The notes under the pieces were generated by a model. It did no database searches. It saw only the letters and a program-made list of their open reading frames with translations, and was not told the DNA's origin. A program made the position numbers and the translations under genes. A stretch of 64,000 nt of DNA from Roseibium porphyridii (lineage in GTDB: Bacteria; Pseudomonadota; Alphaproteobacteria; Rhizobiales; Stappiaceae), in the NCBI RefSeq assembly GCF_026191725.2, contig NZ_CP120863.1, forward strand, positions 4,506,001-4,570,000. The letters are read 5' to 3'. Every line of letters starts with the position of its first letter. Positions within the stretch are counted from its first letter, which is position 1. Positions 1 to 10,967 of this stretch are shown here, one piece after another.

Positions 1-1096
1 CGACAATGGTGCCGACGCCGCCTGACATCGATGCACCGCCGATAAAGACAGCTGCAATCACATCCAGTTCCAGCGCAAAACCTGCCTTGGGTGTTGCCGT
101 GTTGAGCCGCGCGGCAAATACCAAACCTGCAGCTGCCGCCAGCACACCCATGTTGGTAAAGGCCAGAAAGGTAAGCCGTTCGGTCTTGATACCGGACAGT
201 TTGGCAGCTTTCTGATTGCCTCCGAGCGCATAGATACGCCGGCCCACAGTGGTGGTTTCTGTGATGAAGGCGTAGATGATCGTCAAAACACCCATCGTGA
301 TCAAGACGTTGGGCAGCCCCCGGAACAGGGACAGTTTATACATCACGAAAATGAGCGCCGCCGCGACAATCACATTCCGCGCAATGAAGAAACTCTTGGG
401 CTCATCTTCAATGCCATAAATCTTGTTCTGTGCTCGTTGCCGCAGACCAAGCCAAACGACGAGAGCTGCAGCGACAAGTCCGGTGGTGAGTGCCAGTACA
501 TTGACCTGCCGGGCCCCGAAGAGATCAGCCAACCCCTGACCAAGTGCGGCCGGAAAGATGTCAGGGACAAACCCGGTTGCGATGATCTGGAATTCCTTGG
601 GAAACGGTCCGACCGACTGCCCCTGCAAAAGCCAGAGCGACAGTCCCCGAAAAACCAGCATTCCTGCAAGTGTGACGATAAAGGACGGGATCTTCCAATA
701 GGCAACCCAGTAGCCCTGAGCCGCACCAATGAGACCGCCAGCGACAAGACACGTGAGAATGGTAAGGAAAATGGGCTGCTCAAAGTTGACGATCATCACG
801 GCAGCAAGAGCGCCGATGAACCCCATGACAGACCCCACCGAAAGATCGATATTGCCGGACACGATCACGACCAGCATGCCGAGCGCCATAATGATGATAT
901 AGGAATTCTGCAGCAGCAGGTTGGTGATGTTCACTGCGCGCAGCAATGTGCCGTCCGTAACGATCTGAAAGAACACCATCACGGCAATCAGCGCGAACAG
1001 CAGACCATATTGTCTGAGATGAGAAGACAGGTATTCGCCGATGCCCTTGGTTTCCACCGTCGTTTTCGATTGGCTATCGTTCTTTGCCAGATCCAT
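1..1096 (-). CDS. gguB: Sugar ABC transporter permease, GguB/XylH-like (3' end outside window)
   Basis: Inner-membrane permease of a monosaccharide ABC importer; it forms the channel for the ATPase and binding protein encoded just upstream. The frame is open from the ATG at 1094-1096 to the window edge (about 365 codons visible; the family is usually near 390-400), so only the last few residues should be missing. The translation begins MDLAKNDSQSKTTVETKGIG and has many hydrophobic segments plus the family signature GNIDLSVGSVMGFIGA of the RbsC/XylH permeases. The start lies 12 bp after the ATPase stop, consistent with one operon. Function is inferred from family and gene order; the exact sugar is not visible in the sequence. 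Confidence 0.85.
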   Translation of the reverse strand, partial: MDLAKNDSQSKTTVETKGIGEYLSSHLRQYGLLFALIAVMVFFQIVTDGTLLRAVNITNLLLQNSYIIIMALGMLVVIVSGNIDLSVGSVMGFIGALAAVMIVNFEQPIFLTILTCLVAGGLIGAAQGYWVAYWKIPSFIVTLAGMLVFRGLSLWLLQGQSVGPFPKEFQIIATGFVPDIFPAALGQGLADLFGARQVNVLALTTGLVAAALVVWLGLRQRAQNKIYGIEDEPKSFFIARNVIVAAALIFVMYKLSLFRGLPNVLITMGVLTIIYAFITETTTVGRRIYALGGNQKAAKLSGIKTERLTFLAFTNMGVLAAAAGLVFAARLNTATPKAGFALELDVIAAVFIGGASMSGGVGTIV

Positions 1097-1108
1097 AGGT
1101 ATTGCTCG

Positions 1109-2623
1109 CTATTCGTTGACAATGAGCGACATGATTCGCTCCTGGCTTGCCTGGCCGGCGTTAAGTTCGCCCACCAGAGCCCCTTCATTCATGACGTAAA
1201 TTCGATCGCACATTCCGAGCAGTTCAGGCATTTCAGACGAGATCATGATCACGCCCTTCCCGTCCGCGGCGAGGTCGTTGATGATCGTGTAGATCTCGTA
1301 TTTTGCACCGACGTCTATGCCTCGTGTCGGTTCATCAAGGATCAGAACTTCAGGCGAAGTGAATAGCCACTTCGCCAGAACCACCTTCTGCTGATTGCCC
1401 CCTGACAAATTGACCGTTTTTTGAAAGACAGACGGTGTACGGATCGCCAGAACTTCGCGGTACTTTTCAGCAACGCCGGTTTCCTCGTTGCGCTTCAGGA
1501 TGGATCCGGTGGACACGCCCTTCAGATTAGCAAGCGTTGTGTTGAAACGGATCGTTTCATCCAGCACAAGACCCAACGCTTTTCGATCTTCCGTGACATA
1601 AGAGACACCCGCTGCAATGGCACGGTCGACCGAACTGACGTCAATCTCGTTGCCATGTAACTCGACAGATCCTGAAATATTGCGGCCATAGGACCGGCCG
1701 AATATCGACATGGCAAGCTCTGTGCGACCAGAGCCCATCAGGCCGGCAATCCCGACCACTTCGCCGGCCCGAACATTGAACGAAGCGTTCTTGATAATCT
1801 GTCGTTCGGCATGTTCGGGATGCCAGACGTTCCAGTTCTTGACTTCGAAAAGGCGTTGTCCGGGCGTCCGGTCGTGATCCGGAAACCGATGTGTCATGTC
1901 CCGCCCAACCATGTCCCGAACGATCTCGTCCTCGCTGAGGCCCGCCGCTGCATCCAGATTTGAGACCGTCTGGCCATCCCGGATGACCGTGACGCTGTCA
2001 GCGACATATCGAACTTCATTGAGCTTGTGCGAAATGATAATGCTCGTCACACCCTGAGCCTTCAGCTCGAGCATCAGATCGAGCAGTTTGCGACTGTCAT
2101 TTTCCTGAAGTGCCGCAGTTGGCTCATCCAGAATGAGCAGCTTCACATCCTTGGATAGCGCCTTGGCAATCTCGACCAGTTGCTGCTTGCCGACACCGAT
2201 ATTGTCGACCCTGGTCGTGGGGGCTTCGCTCAGACCGACTTTTTTGAGCAGTTCCTCAGTACGTCTGTTTGTCCGGCGCCAGTCGATTACGCCTCTGGAG
2301 GCGCATTCGTTTCCGAGAAAGATGTTTTCTGCGATGGAAAGCTCCGGCACCAGAGCCAGTTCCTGGTGGATGATGATGATGCCTTGTTTTTCACTATCGG
2401 AGATCCCTCCGAACCGGGCAGGCTGACCGCTATAAACGATCTCACCGTCATATTGACCATAGGGATATACACCTGAGAGAACCTTCATCAGGGTCGATTT
2501 GCCCGCACCATTTTCCCCGACGATAGCGTGAATCTCACCGGCCTGAACGTCGAGACTGACCTGGTCAAGCGCCTTCACACCTGGAAAGGCCTTGCTGATA
2601 TTTTGCATGGAAAGGAGTGCCAT
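1109..2623 (-). CDS. gguA: Sugar ABC transporter ATP-binding protein, GguA/XylG-like
   Basis: Cytoplasmic ATPase (504 aa) with two fused nucleotide-binding domains, as usual for RbsA/XylG-type carbohydrate importers. The N-terminal domain shows Walker [10 protein letters not shown] (about residue 37-45) and Walker [12 protein letters not shown]. The C-terminal half has a degenerate Walker A (GLMGSGRTE), a canonical signature LSGGNQQKV and Walker [14 protein letters not shown]. The asymmetry between halves is typical of the family. It sits between the binding-protein gene (83 bp upstream) and the permease (12 bp downstream). In Agrobacterium and relatives the order chvE-gguA-gguB imports several monosaccharides (arabinose, galactose, glucose, xylose); that specificity is family knowledge, not shown here. 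Confidence 0.92.
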   Translation of the reverse strand: MALLSMQNISKAFPGVKALDQVSLDVQAGEIHAIVGENGAGKSTLMKVLSGVYPYGQYDGEIVYSGQPARFGGISDSEKQGIIIIHQELALVPELSIAENIFLGNECASRGVIDWRRTNRRTEELLKKVGLSEAPTTRVDNIGVGKQQLVEIAKALSKDVKLLILDEPTAALQENDSRKLLDLMLELKAQGVTSIIISHKLNEVRYVADSVTVIRDGQTVSNLDAAAGLSEDEIVRDMVGRDMTHRFPDHDRTPGQRLFEVKNWNVWHPEHAERQIIKNASFNVRAGEVVGIAGLMGSGRTELAMSIFGRSYGRNISGSVELHGNEIDVSSVDRAIAAGVSYVTEDRKALGLVLDETIRFNTTLANLKGVSTGSILKRNEETGVAEKYREVLAIRTPSVFQKTVNLSGGNQQKVVLAKWLFTSPEVLILDEPTRGIDVGAKYEIYTIINDLAADGKGVIMISSEMPELLGMCDRIYVMNEGALVGELNAGQASQERIMSLIVNE

Positions 2624-2705
2624 CGCCTCCGGTCTCCAAATTACGTGGCAAACCCGCCCGCGAACACAAGCTCGCGGGCGACTTGGTTGCTGTATCCTCA
2701 GGTGA

Positions 2706-3770
2706 TTATTTGATCTGGTCTTCGGTGTAGTAACCGCTGCCGATCAGCACATCTTCCCAATTGCCCGCATCGACCGCGACCGGTTCCAGGAGATAGGACG
2801 GCACCACCTTGACACCGTTGTCGTAGGTTTTGGTGTCGTTGATTTCCGGCTCGCCGCCATCAAGCAGTGCATCCACCATGCCCACTGTCACGCGTGCAAG
2901 TTCGCGGGTGTCCTTGAAAACGGTTGAGTATTGCTCACCTGCCAGAATGGACTTCACAGAAGGCACTTCGGCATCCTGTCCGGTCACGATTGGCATTTGC
3001 TGATCGCCGGAACCGTAGCCGACACCTTTCAGCGACGACAGAATACCAATCGACAAGCCGTCATAAGGGCTCAGTGCGCCATGCAGGGTTTTGTCCGTGT
3101 AGTGGGCGGACAACAAGTTGTCCATGCGGGCCTGTGCGACAGCACCGTCCCAACGCAGGGTTCCGACCGTGTCCATGCCCATCTGGCCGGACTGGATAAC
3201 AACCGTTCCGTCATCGATCAGTGGCTGCAGCACGGACATGGCGCCGTCGTAAAAGAAATAAGCATTGTTGTCGTCCGGTGACCCGCCGAAGAGTTCAACA
3301 TTGTAGGGGCCATCGCCGAAGCGGTCTTTCAGCCCGCCGACAAGAGACGTCGCTTGCTGCACGCCGACCTTGAAGTTGTCGAATGTTGCGTAGTAGTCGA
3401 CATCACCGCTGTCGCGGATCAGGCGGTCATAGGCGATAACCTTGATACCGGTCGCAGCTGCATTTTCCAGGGCATTGGACAGGGTCGTCCCGTCGATCGC
3501 CGCAATCACCAGCACGTCCACACCTTTGGTGATCATATTTTCGATCTGTGCCAACTGGTTCGGAATATCGTCCTCAGCATATTGCAGATCAGCGGAATAG
3601 CCTGCCTTCGTGAATTGTTCGACCATCGAATTTCCGTCCGAAATCCATCGCGCCGAAGACTTGGTCGGCATTGCGATGCCTATGGACCCTTTGTCCTGCG
3701 CCAGCGCGACGCTGGACATCACGGTAGCGGCAGCTGCTGCAGCGACCAGTGCCTTTGAAATGAAATGCAT
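2706..3770 (-). CDS. chvE: Periplasmic monosaccharide-binding protein, ChvE-like
   Basis: Periplasmic binding component (354 aa) that delivers sugars to the GguAB importer. I chose the ATG at 3768-3770 because it starts a clear Sec signal peptide ([20 protein letters not shown]...ALAQ) and is directly preceded by the Shine-Dalgarno GAGGAGAAAG; a longer in-frame extension upstream to 3860 has neither. The mature part is a periplasmic binding protein type 1 fold: [20 protein letters not shown] at the start, [10 protein letters not shown], and IVTGQDAEV. In Agrobacterium the homologue also co-induces vir genes via VirA; no vir genes are seen here, so a plain uptake/chemotaxis role is more likely. 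A LysR gene is divergent upstream. Confidence 0.9.
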   Translation of the reverse strand: MHFISKALVAAAAAATVMSSVALAQDKGSIGIAMPTKSSARWISDGNSMVEQFTKAGYSADLQYAEDDIPNQLAQIENMITKGVDVLVIAAIDGTTLSNALENAAATGIKVIAYDRLIRDSGDVDYYATFDNFKVGVQQATSLVGGLKDRFGDGPYNVELFGGSPDDNNAYFFYDGAMSVLQPLIDDGTVVIQSGQMGMDTVGTLRWDGAVAQARMDNLLSAHYTDKTLHGALSPYDGLSIGILSSLKGVGYGSGDQQMPIVTGQDAEVPSVKSILAGEQYSTVFKDTRELARVTVGMVDALLDGGEPEINDTKTYDNGVKVVPSYLLEPVAVDAGNWEDVLIGSGYYTEDQIK

Positions 3771-3844
3771 CTTTCTCCTCCCGGGTCGGACGCCAGCCGA
3801 CCGCACTCTGTTTCGGTCCCCAGAACGAATGACCGGCTTTGTAG

Positions 3845-3862
3845 ATGTGAGAAAAATCACAT
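3845..3862. promoter_or_regulatory. CRP-type palindrome in the chvE/gbpR divergent promoter
   Basis: ATGTGA-N6-TCACAT, a perfect 6+6 palindrome matching the CRP consensus TGTGA-N6-TCACA. It lies 75 bp upstream of the chvE start and 67 bp upstream of the LysR start. On the minus strand a TTGACG hexamer (3866-3871) lies just upstream, so the site would fall in the spacer of a possible chvE promoter. The match to the consensus is seen; binding by a CRP/FNR-family protein is inference. Confidence 0.6.
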
Positions 3863-3928
3863 GACCGTCAAATTATTATTCGTTATTCTTTCATACCTAA
3901 ATTGATATATATCGGAGTGATCTTTCGA

Positions 3929-4885
3929 ATGACACTGGATCTGTTGCGGCGCGGTCTGAAAATGTCTCATTTGCGCCTGCTCTCAGAGCTGTCCAATCAG
4001 TCGCGCCTTACAGATGCCGCCATTGCACTCGGCATGACACAACCGGCCGCCTCTCGTCTCATTGCCGAGGTTGAACGGATTGCCGAAGCAGAGATCTATG
4101 TGCGTTCGGGGCGCGGAATCGAGTTGACCGATGTTGGCCGCAAACTCGCGGAACGCTGTGTCCGCATTCTTCAGGAATTCGCGGATGCTGGTCGAGATAT
4201 CGACGAGCACAAATCGGGTCAGAGCGGCCATGTGACAATCGGTTCGGTCACAGGGCCTGCAATTGAATATGTTCTGCCGGCTCTGCGCCACATACGCCTC
4301 AGTTACCCCGACATTTCCATTTCTGTTGAGGTCGGGCCCAGCAACACGCTTGCACCGATGCTTGAAGATGGTCGGCTGGACTTTTCGTTCAGCCGTGTAC
4401 CTTCAGAGCTGGACCCTTCGCTCTTTGAGGAAAAACCTCTGCTGCGCGAGCCGGCTCTCATGGTCGGTCGTATTGAGCATCCCCTCACCCGCAGTCAGTT
4501 CCCCTTGGAGCTTGAGGCGTTTCTTGGTTTTGACTGGGTTCTCCCACCGGTCGGCTCGCCGATCAGAGCGACTGCCGAACAGGCGCTGCGCGACAAAGGC
4601 CTGGCTTTGCCGTCTCGTGTCCTGACCACATCCTCATTCCTGTTCACTCTGGCGACCGTGCAACAGACCAACGCTGTGGCTCCTGTTGCGAGATCCGTGG
4701 CAAACAGCTTTGCCGCCCGGCCGGATGGCTCCCCTGGCACGGTGACGATATTGGAATGCAGCGTATCGCTGTCCGTTCAGACCTACTCATTCTTGATGCG
4801 AAAAGGCCAGGTTTTGACACCAGCTGCCCAAATCGTCGCCCGAGAGGTTTTACGGGCTGTAACCGGGCAAGAAAGGTATCCCTGA
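3929..4885 (+). CDS. gbpR: LysR-type regulator, GbpR-like
   Basis: Cytoplasmic DNA-binding regulator of 318 aa, divergent from chvE. N-terminal winged helix-turn-helix: LRLLSELSNQSRLTDAAIAL followed by GMTQPAASRLIAEVER (about residues 14-50). The rest matches the LysR substrate-binding domain (GHVTIGSVTGPAIEYVLPAL... onward). The ATG at 3929 is preferred because GGAGTGA lies 8 bp upstream; the alternative start at 3902 has no comparable site. In Agrobacterium the adjacent LysR protein GbpR represses or activates chvE depending on sugar; location and family make the same role likely here. The CRP-type palindrome in the shared 158-bp promoter region suggests additional catabolite-type control. 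Confidence 0.85.
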   Translation: MTLDLLRRGLKMSHLRLLSELSNQSRLTDAAIALGMTQPAASRLIAEVERIAEAEIYVRSGRGIELTDVGRKLAERCVRILQEFADAGRDIDEHKSGQSGHVTIGSVTGPAIEYVLPALRHIRLSYPDISISVEVGPSNTLAPMLEDGRLDFSFSRVPSELDPSLFEEKPLLREPALMVGRIEHPLTRSQFPLELEAFLGFDWVLPPVGSPIRATAEQALRDKGLALPSRVLTTSSFLFTLATVQQTNAVAPVARSVANSFAARPDGSPGTVTILECSVSLSVQTYSFLMRKGQVLTPAAQIVAREVLRAVTGQERYP

Positions 4886-5432
4886 GAACTCCGGCGCTGT
4901 TTGATCTGAATCGTTGATCTGCAGCAGTCGCCCGACATACCAAATCGGCAACCTACTTCTGGTTCAGAAGCGCCTCGCACATCCCTTAATACTGGTGGCC
5001 CAAAACACCCCGACATCACAACCGGAACACAACCATTTTTGGTTCGCGAAAGCTAAGCTCAAAACAAAAATTCTACAAAAAAAGATTTATTCAAAATACA
5101 ACAGCACCACCCTGTTTCAAAGTACTTCCGCTTTCTAAATCAGCTTAATCAGCGCAATTAAATATCGATCCTCAATCTTAATTTCGCATTATTTACAACG
5201 CATTATCAAAAATTATGCAAATACGATCATTACTTAAGTTACTTTGATCTAATTATTTTCTAATTATTGTAAATATTTTGCCTTATTTCACCGCATTTTT
5301 CGCCCAATTAGCCCGAATACATTAAAGCCATAAAAATAATCCGCTGAATTTAATCGCTTAGACACAAGGAATTTCAACGCCGACCGTCCGGTCGGCGAAC
5401 AGATTTGTTTTGCCTAACAGGAGGGCAGGTTA
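4886..5432. other. AT-rich intergenic leader of the LamG/RTX gene
   Basis: No gene is supported in these 547 bases. About 5030-5370 is strikingly AT-rich (roughly 70% by eye) against a GC-rich window. Small open frames here lack ribosome sites and homologous-looking content. The stretch presumably holds the promoter and regulatory region of the large surface-protein gene starting at 5433; a GC palindrome follows at 5378-5397. Confidence 0.6.
5378..5397. promoter_or_regulatory. Perfect 9-bp palindrome before the LamG/RTX ribosome site
   Basis: Arms CGCCGACCG and CGGTCGGCG separated by TC, placed 21 bp before the AGGAGGG ribosome site at 5419-5425. As RNA it would make a very stable hairpin in the leader; as DNA it looks like a two-fold operator. 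No T-run follows, so it is not an intrinsic terminator for upstream transcription. Which of the two roles it has cannot be decided from sequence. Confidence 0.4.
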
Positions 5433-8400
5433 GTGCACGCAAACACAGTTTCCAATATCGGTTCCCCAGTCTTTGAAGTGTCAGAAAGCAGAACTTTTTC
5501 CGGTGAGAAGGGCGATTATCTTGATGCGGGCAATCCGGACAGTCTGAGCCTTGCGGCGGGCACGATAGCACTCACGTTCAATGCAGAGACCGTCTCCGGT
5601 TCCAAGGCGCTCTTTTCCAAGGACGGCAACGGCTATGACGATGGCGGACACCTCACCGTCTGGATCCAGAACGGACGTCTGGTTGTCCGTCAGCAGTCCG
5701 ATGACAAGACAGAATACCTGAAGGTCCCGGACCTCCAGCTGTCGGCCAACAAGGACTATCACCTGGCCGTTTCCTTCGGCGAAGATGGCCTCAACGTCTA
5801 TGTCAACGGCAAGCTGTGGGCAGCAGAGCCGGAGTTCAAGCAGGGCATGGACATGAACGAACGCGCCTTCCTGGTCGGCGCGTCAGGTGCCTGGCGCAAG
5901 GATGATGCCCAGACGGCTCACCAGCAGTTCAAGGGCACCATCGCAAATGTCATGGTCTTCAACGAACAGATCGCAGGCTCCGACATGGCGGCCCTGGCCG
6001 GTGAAGTCGATGCCGCGTTTGAAGCAGATGCACTGGCAGCCCTGGCACAGGACGACCTGATGCCCGCCTTCCAGCAGCTCCATCACGGTTCCGACGAGGC
6101 CAAGGCCCTCGCCATGGCCTATGGCTTCAACCATCACGGTGAGATGACAGCTGCAGCTGCCGCACAAACCGGAACCGATGCCGGAGAGACGCTGGAGGGA
6201 ACCGAGGACGCAGACGCAATCGACGCCGGTCTTGGCAATGACATCGTCAACGGCAAGGGCGGCAACGACATCCTCCAGGGCGGATACGGCAATGACGAGC
6301 TCAATGGCGGCGACGGCAATGATGTTCTGGATGGCGGCCACGGTGAGGACATTCTCAATGGCGGGGCCGGCAACGACCTTCTGATCTCCCGCTCCGACGG
6401 ACGCGAGGGCCCGGTTGCGGAAGACCCGGACAGGGATGAAGGCGATCCGTACAAGGAACTCACCAACGGCAAGCTCTATCCTGACCAGCCGATCCCGGCG
6501 GACGATCTCATGATCGGCGGAACCGGAGCAGACGTCTTCTACTTCCAGACCCTCATCAACGCCAAGAAGCGCTTCATCGAGGAGCACACACAAGATGACG
6601 GTTCCATCCGCTGGCACGGGGTTGCAGGAGAAAACGCCAACATCCATGACCACTGGGTCGATATGCTGGGCGATGAAGTCATTGCCGACTTCTCAAAGGC
6701 GGAAGGTGACAGGATCGTCCTTGAAGGCCACACCACAAAGATCCGCTCCATCACCTATGGCGACAGCGATGGGGACGGTGTGGTCGATCATTCCCTGATC
6801 AGCGTCTATTCAGACCAGGGCAATGGCGGCGGTGCGCACAACAATGACGATCTGGGCACCATCAAGGTCTTCGGTGATCTCGTCACAAAGGCCGACATCT
6901 CCACAACGGCCAAACCCGCCTATGGCATCGTCAGGTCCATCGAAGATCTCGATGAAGCCCTCAAGCCGATCGAGATGGGCACCGATAAAGGACCGATCGC
7001 TCCACCCGACAACCTCCCAGGCAAAGCCGACCTGCCCCTCCCCCAAGGCATGAACCCCGTCTTTGCAATCGCAGGAGACAACAGCTTCTCCGGTGAGAAG
7101 GGCGATTATCTTGATGCAGGCAATCCGGACAGTCTGAGCCTTGCGGCGGGCACGATAGCACTCACGTTCAATGCAGAGACCGTCTCCGGTTCCAAGGCGC
7201 TCTTTTCCAAGGACGGCAACGGCTATGACGATGGCGGACACCTCACCGTCTGGATCCAGAACGGACGTCTGGTTGTCCGTCAGCAGTCCGATGACAAGAC
7301 AGAATACCTGAAGGTCCCGGACCTCCAGCTGTCGGCCAACAAGGACTATCACCTGGCCGTTTCCTTCGGCGAAGATGGCCTCAACGTCTATGTCAACGGC
7401 AAGCTGTGGGCAGCAGAGCCGGAGTTCAAGCAGGGCATGGACATGAACGAACGCGCCTTCCTGGTCGGCGCGTCAGGTGCCTGGCGCAAGGATGATGCCC
7501 AGACGGCTCACCAGCAGTTCAAGGGCACCATCGCAAATGTCATGGTCTTCAACGAACAGATCGCAGGCTCCGACATGGCGGCCCTGGCCGGTGAAGTCGA
7601 TGCCGCGTTTGAAGCAGATGCACTGGCAGCCCTGGCACAGGACGACCTGATGCCCGCCTTCCAGCAGCTCCATCACGGTTCCGACGAGGCCAAGGCCCTC
7701 GCCATGGCCTATGGCTTCAACCATCACGGTGAGATGACAGCTGCAGCTGCCGCACAAACCGGAACCGATGCCGGAGAGACGCTGGAGGGAACCGAGGACG
7801 CAGACGCAATCGACGCCGGTCTTGGCAATGACATCGTCAACGGCAAGGGCGGCAACGACATCCTCCAGGGCGGATACGGCAATGACGAGCTCAATGGCGG
7901 CGACGGCAATGATGTTCTGGATGGCGGCCACGGTGAGGACATTCTCAATGGCGGGGCCGGCAACGACCTTCTGATCTCCCGCTCCGACGGACGCGAGGGC
8001 CCGGTTGCGGAAGACCCGGACAGGGATGAAGGCGATCCGTACAAGGAACTCACCAACGGCAAGCTCTATCCTGACCAGCCGATCCCGGCGGACGATCTCA
8101 TGATCGGCGGAACCGGAGCAGACGTCTTCTACTTCCAGACCCTCATCAACGCCAAGAAGCGCTTCATCGAGGAGCACACACAAGATGACGGTTCCATCCG
8201 CTGGCACGGGGTTGCAGGAGAAAACGCCAACATCCATGACCACTGGGTCGATATGCTGGGCGATGAAGTCATTGCCGACTTCTCAAAGGCGGAAGGTGAC
8301 AGGATCGTCCTTGAAGGCCACACCACAAAGATCCGCTCCATCACCTATGGCGACAGCGATGGGGACGGTGTGGTCGATCATTCCCTGATCAGCGTCTATT

Positions 8401-10733
8401 CAGACCAGGGCAATGGCGGCGGTGCGCACAACAATGACGATCTGGGCACCATCAAGGTCTTCGGTGATCTCGTCACAAAGGCCGACATCTCCACAACGGC
8501 CAAACCCGCCTATGGCATCGTCAGGTCCATCGAAGATCTCGATGAAGCCCTCAAGCCGATCGAGATGGGCACCGATAAAGGACCGATCGCTCCACCCGAC
8601 AACCTCCCAGGCAAAGCCGACCTGCCCCTCCCCCAAGGCATGAACCCCGTCTTTGCAATCGCAGGAGACAACAGCTTCTCCGGTGAGAAGGGCGATTATC
8701 TTGATGCAGGCAATCCGGACAGTCTGAGCCTTGCGGCGGGCACGATAGCACTCACGTTCAATGCAGAGACCGTCTCCGGTTCCAAGGCGCTCTTTTCCAA
8801 GGACGGCAACGGCTATGACGATGGCGGACACCTCACCGTCTGGATCCAGAACGGACGTCTGGTTGTCCGTCAGCAGTCCGATGACAAGACAGAATACCTG
8901 AAGGTCCCGGACCTCCAGCTGTCGGCCAACAAGGACTATCACCTGGCCGTTTCCTTCGGCGAAGATGGCCTCAACGTCTATGTCAACGGCAAGCTGTGGG
9001 CAGCAGAGCCGGAGTTCAAGCAGGGCATGGACATGAACGAACGCGCCTTCCTGGTCGGCGCGTCAGGTGCCTGGCGCAAGGATGATGCCCAGACGGCTCA
9101 CCAGCAGTTCAAGGGCACCATCGCAAATGTCATGGTCTTCAACGAACAGATCGCAGGCTCCGACATGGCGGCCCTGGCCGGTGAAGTCGATGCCGCGTTT
9201 GAAGCAGATGCACTGGCAGCCCTGGCACAGGACGACCTGATGCCCGCCTTCCAGCAGCTCCATCACGGTTCCGACGAGGCCAAGGCCCTCGCCATGGCCT
9301 ATGGCTTCAACCATCACGGTGAGATGACAGCTGCAGCTGCCGCACAAACCGGAACCGATGCCGGAGAGACGCTGGAGGGAACCGAGGACGCAGACGCAAT
9401 CGACGCCGGTCTTGGCAATGACATCGTCAACGGCAAGGGCGGCGACGGCAATGATGTTCTGGATGGCGGCCACGGTGAGGACATTCTCAATGGCGGGGCC
9501 GGCAACGACCTTCTGATCTCCCGCTCCGACGGACGCGAGGGCCCGGTTGCGGAAGACCCGGACAGGGATGAAGGCGATCCGTACAAGGAACTCACCAACG
9601 GCAAGCTCTATCCTGACCAGCCGATCCCGGCGGACGATCTCATGATCGGCGGAACCGGAGCAGACGTCTTCTACTTCCAGACCCTCATCAACGCCAAGAA
9701 GCGCTTCATCGAGGAGCACACACAAGATGACGGTTCCATCCGCTGGCACGGGGTTGCAGGAGAAAACGCCAACATCCATGACCACTGGGTCGATATGCTG
9801 GGCGATGAAGTCATTGCCGACTTCTCAAAGGCGGAAGGTGACAGGATCGTCCTTGAAGGCCACACCACAAAGATCCGCTCCATCACCTATGGCGACAGCG
9901 ATGGGGACGGTGTGGTCGATCATTCCCTGATCAGCGTCTATTCAGACCAGGGCAATGGCGGCGGTGCGCACAACAATGACGATCTGGGCACCATCAAGGT
10001 CTTCGGTGATCTCGTCACAAAGGCCGACATCTCCACAACGGCCAAACCCGCCTATGGCATCGTCAGGTCCATCGAAGATCTCGATGAAGCCCTCAAGCCG
10101 ATCGAGATGGGCACCGATAAAGGACCGATCGCTCCACCCGACAACCTCCCAGGCAAGGCCGACCTGCCCCTCCCCCAAGGCATGAGCCCTGTCTTTGCAA
10201 TCGCGGGAGACATTGCTCTTGACGGAAGCAGAGAGGGGCAGATTGCGGTTTCGCACAACAAGAACATGGAGCTCGAAGAAGGAACCATTGCCTTTTCGTT
10301 CAACTCGAACACCATATCAGGTTGGGATGCTCTCTTTTCCAAGGATGCCAAGGGCAATGGCACCGGCGGTCATCTGACCGCCTGGGTAACGGATGGAGGT
10401 GATGTCAAAGTCCGCTTCCAAAATGAGAACAGTGAGATCTGGCTGAAAGCCAAGGATGTTGTCGAGGCCGGAAAAGACCACGACTTTGCCTTCACATTTG
10501 GCGATGACGGAGCGTTTCTGTTTGTTGATGGTGTTGAGGTGGCGAGTAACGAAGACTTCCAGTCCGACTGGCTCGGTAACAAGGAATATCTGATGGTCGG
10601 CTCCAATGGCTGGGGCAGCCCAGCGGGCGAAATAGGTTGGGCCAACAACCATTTTGACGGTGTTATTTCGGATTTCATGATCCTGGACGACCAGTTGAGC
10701 GACCTTCAGATCCGGGATGACCTGTTCGCGTAG
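5433..10733 (+). CDS. Giant LamG/RTX repeat surface protein with three near-identical units
   Basis: 1766-residue predicted secreted, calcium-binding surface protein. Starts at GTG 5433 with AGGAGGG 7 bp upstream; no Sec signal peptide, as expected for type I secretion. After 20 residues come three tandem units (530, 530 and 514 residues). Each unit has a concanavalin A-like/LamG-type domain ([20 protein letters not shown] ... [17 protein letters not shown]), a helical linker, RTX nonapeptides ([35 protein letters not shown]) and a second calcium-type region ([12 protein letters not shown]). Unit 3 lacks 16 residues of RTX repeat. The C-terminal 172 residues are a fourth, diverged LamG-type domain. 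Likely an adhesin or matrix protein; carbohydrate binding is inference. No exporter genes are adjacent. Confidence 0.85.
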   Translation: MHANTVSNIGSPVFEVSESRTFSGEKGDYLDAGNPDSLSLAAGTIALTFNAETVSGSKALFSKDGNGYDDGGHLTVWIQNGRLVVRQQSDDKTEYLKVPDLQLSANKDYHLAVSFGEDGLNVYVNGKLWAAEPEFKQGMDMNERAFLVGASGAWRKDDAQTAHQQFKGTIANVMVFNEQIAGSDMAALAGEVDAAFEADALAALAQDDLMPAFQQLHHGSDEAKALAMAYGFNHHGEMTAAAAAQTGTDAGETLEGTEDADAIDAGLGNDIVNGKGGNDILQGGYGNDELNGGDGNDVLDGGHGEDILNGGAGNDLLISRSDGREGPVAEDPDRDEGDPYKELTNGKLYPDQPIPADDLMIGGTGADVFYFQTLINAKKRFIEEHTQDDGSIRWHGVAGENANIHDHWVDMLGDEVIADFSKAEGDRIVLEGHTTKIRSITYGDSDGDGVVDHSLISVYSDQGNGGGAHNNDDLGTIKVFGDLVTKADISTTAKPAYGIVRSIEDLDEALKPIEMGTDKGPIAPPDNLPGKADLPLPQGMNPVFAIAGDNSFSGEKGDYLDAGNPDSLSLAAGTIALTFNAETVSGSKALFSKDGNGYDDGGHLTVWIQNGRLVVRQQSDDKTEYLKVPDLQLSANKDYHLAVSFGEDGLNVYVNGKLWAAEPEFKQGMDMNERAFLVGASGAWRKDDAQTAHQQFKGTIANVMVFNEQIAGSDMAALAGEVDAAFEADALAALAQDDLMPAFQQLHHGSDEAKALAMAYGFNHHGEMTAAAAAQTGTDAGETLEGTEDADAIDAGLGNDIVNGKGGNDILQGGYGNDELNGGDGNDVLDGGHGEDILNGGAGNDLLISRSDGREGPVAEDPDRDEGDPYKELTNGKLYPDQPIPADDLMIGGTGADVFYFQTLINAKKRFIEEHTQDDGSIRWHGVAGENANIHDHWVDMLGDEVIADFSKAEGDRIVLEGHTTKIRSITYGDSDGDGVVDHSLISVYSDQGNGGGAHNNDDLGTIKVFGDLVTKADISTTAKPAYGIVRSIEDLDEALKPIEMGTDKGPIAPPDNLPGKADLPLPQGMNPVFAIAGDNSFSGEKGDYLDAGNPDSLSLAAGTIALTFNAETVSGSKALFSKDGNGYDDGGHLTVWIQNGRLVVRQQSDDKTEYLKVPDLQLSANKDYHLAVSFGEDGLNVYVNGKLWAAEPEFKQGMDMNERAFLVGASGAWRKDDAQTAHQQFKGTIANVMVFNEQIAGSDMAALAGEVDAAFEADALAALAQDDLMPAFQQLHHGSDEAKALAMAYGFNHHGEMTAAAAAQTGTDAGETLEGTEDADAIDAGLGNDIVNGKGGDGNDVLDGGHGEDILNGGAGNDLLISRSDGREGPVAEDPDRDEGDPYKELTNGKLYPDQPIPADDLMIGGTGADVFYFQTLINAKKRFIEEHTQDDGSIRWHGVAGENANIHDHWVDMLGDEVIADFSKAEGDRIVLEGHTTKIRSITYGDSDGDGVVDHSLISVYSDQGNGGGAHNNDDLGTIKVFGDLVTKADISTTAKPAYGIVRSIEDLDEALKPIEMGTDKGPIAPPDNLPGKADLPLPQGMSPVFAIAGDIALDGSREGQIAVSHNKNMELEEGTIAFSFNSNTISGWDALFSKDAKGNGTGGHLTAWVTDGGDVKVRFQNENSEIWLKAKDVVEAGKDHDFAFTFGDDGAFLFVDGVEVASNEDFQSDWLGNKEYLMVGSNGWGSPAGEIGWANNHFDGVISDFMILDDQLSDLQIRDDLFA
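5493..10214 (+). repeat. Three tandem 1590/1590/1542-bp repeats inside the LamG/RTX gene
   Basis: Unit starts at about 5493, 7083 and 8673. The copies are almost base-for-base identical, including at synonymous positions (one visible difference: GCG versus GCA in the fifth codon after the LamG start [10 protein letters not shown]). Copy 3 carries a 48-bp in-frame deletion with the junction near 9443, between GGCGGC direct repeats. Identity of this level implies very recent duplication or gene conversion and a copy number that may vary between isolates or be collapsed in assemblies. Confidence 0.95.
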
Positions 10734-10769
10734 GACAACAACAAGAAGAAGAGGCCGGCAATGCAACGA

Positions 10770-10799
10770 CGCCCCTCCCAATTTGGGAGGGGCGTTTTT
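10770..10799 (+). terminator. Rho-independent terminator of the LamG/RTX gene
   Basis: An 11-bp perfect stem (CGCCCCTCCCA / TGGGAGGGGCG) with loop ATT is followed by TTTTTC. It lies 37 bp after the stop of the LamG/RTX gene, in the correct orientation. The reverse direction has no T-run. Confidence 0.9.
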
Positions 10800-10891
10800 C
10801 GTTGCCCGAAACGAAGATACGGATGCGCCGCCTCAGACGTTCAAATTTTTAGAACATCGGAAGGATTTCACATTCTTGGGAAAGAAGGGAG

Positions 10892-10967
10892 TGGTGCCCA
10901 GAGGCGGAATCGAACCACCGACACGCGGATTTTCAATCCGCTGCTCTACCAACTGAGCTATCTGGGC
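10892..10967 (-). tRNA. tRNA-Phe (anticodon GAA)
   Basis: A 76-nt cloverleaf on the minus strand with 7-bp acceptor stem GCCCAGA/TCTGGGC, D-loop TAGCTCAGTTGGTAGAGC, anticodon arm GCGGATTGAAAATCCGC (anticodon GAA) and T-arm GGTGGTTCGATTCCGCC. The CCA end is genome-encoded at 10892-10894. The rest of 10734-11172 holds only the terminator above; no gene is seen there. Confidence 0.97.

Noticed and set aside
2706..4885. Virulence-type ChvE signalling
   Set aside because: No vir genes or VirA-like sensor are seen; the operon is complete as a simple sugar importer.
5883..9785. Long minus-strand open frames (256, 256, 240 codons) opposite the LamG/RTX repeats
   Set aside because: They recur with the 1590-bp period, have no ribosome sites or family features, and arise from the GC-rich codon pattern of the real plus-strand gene.
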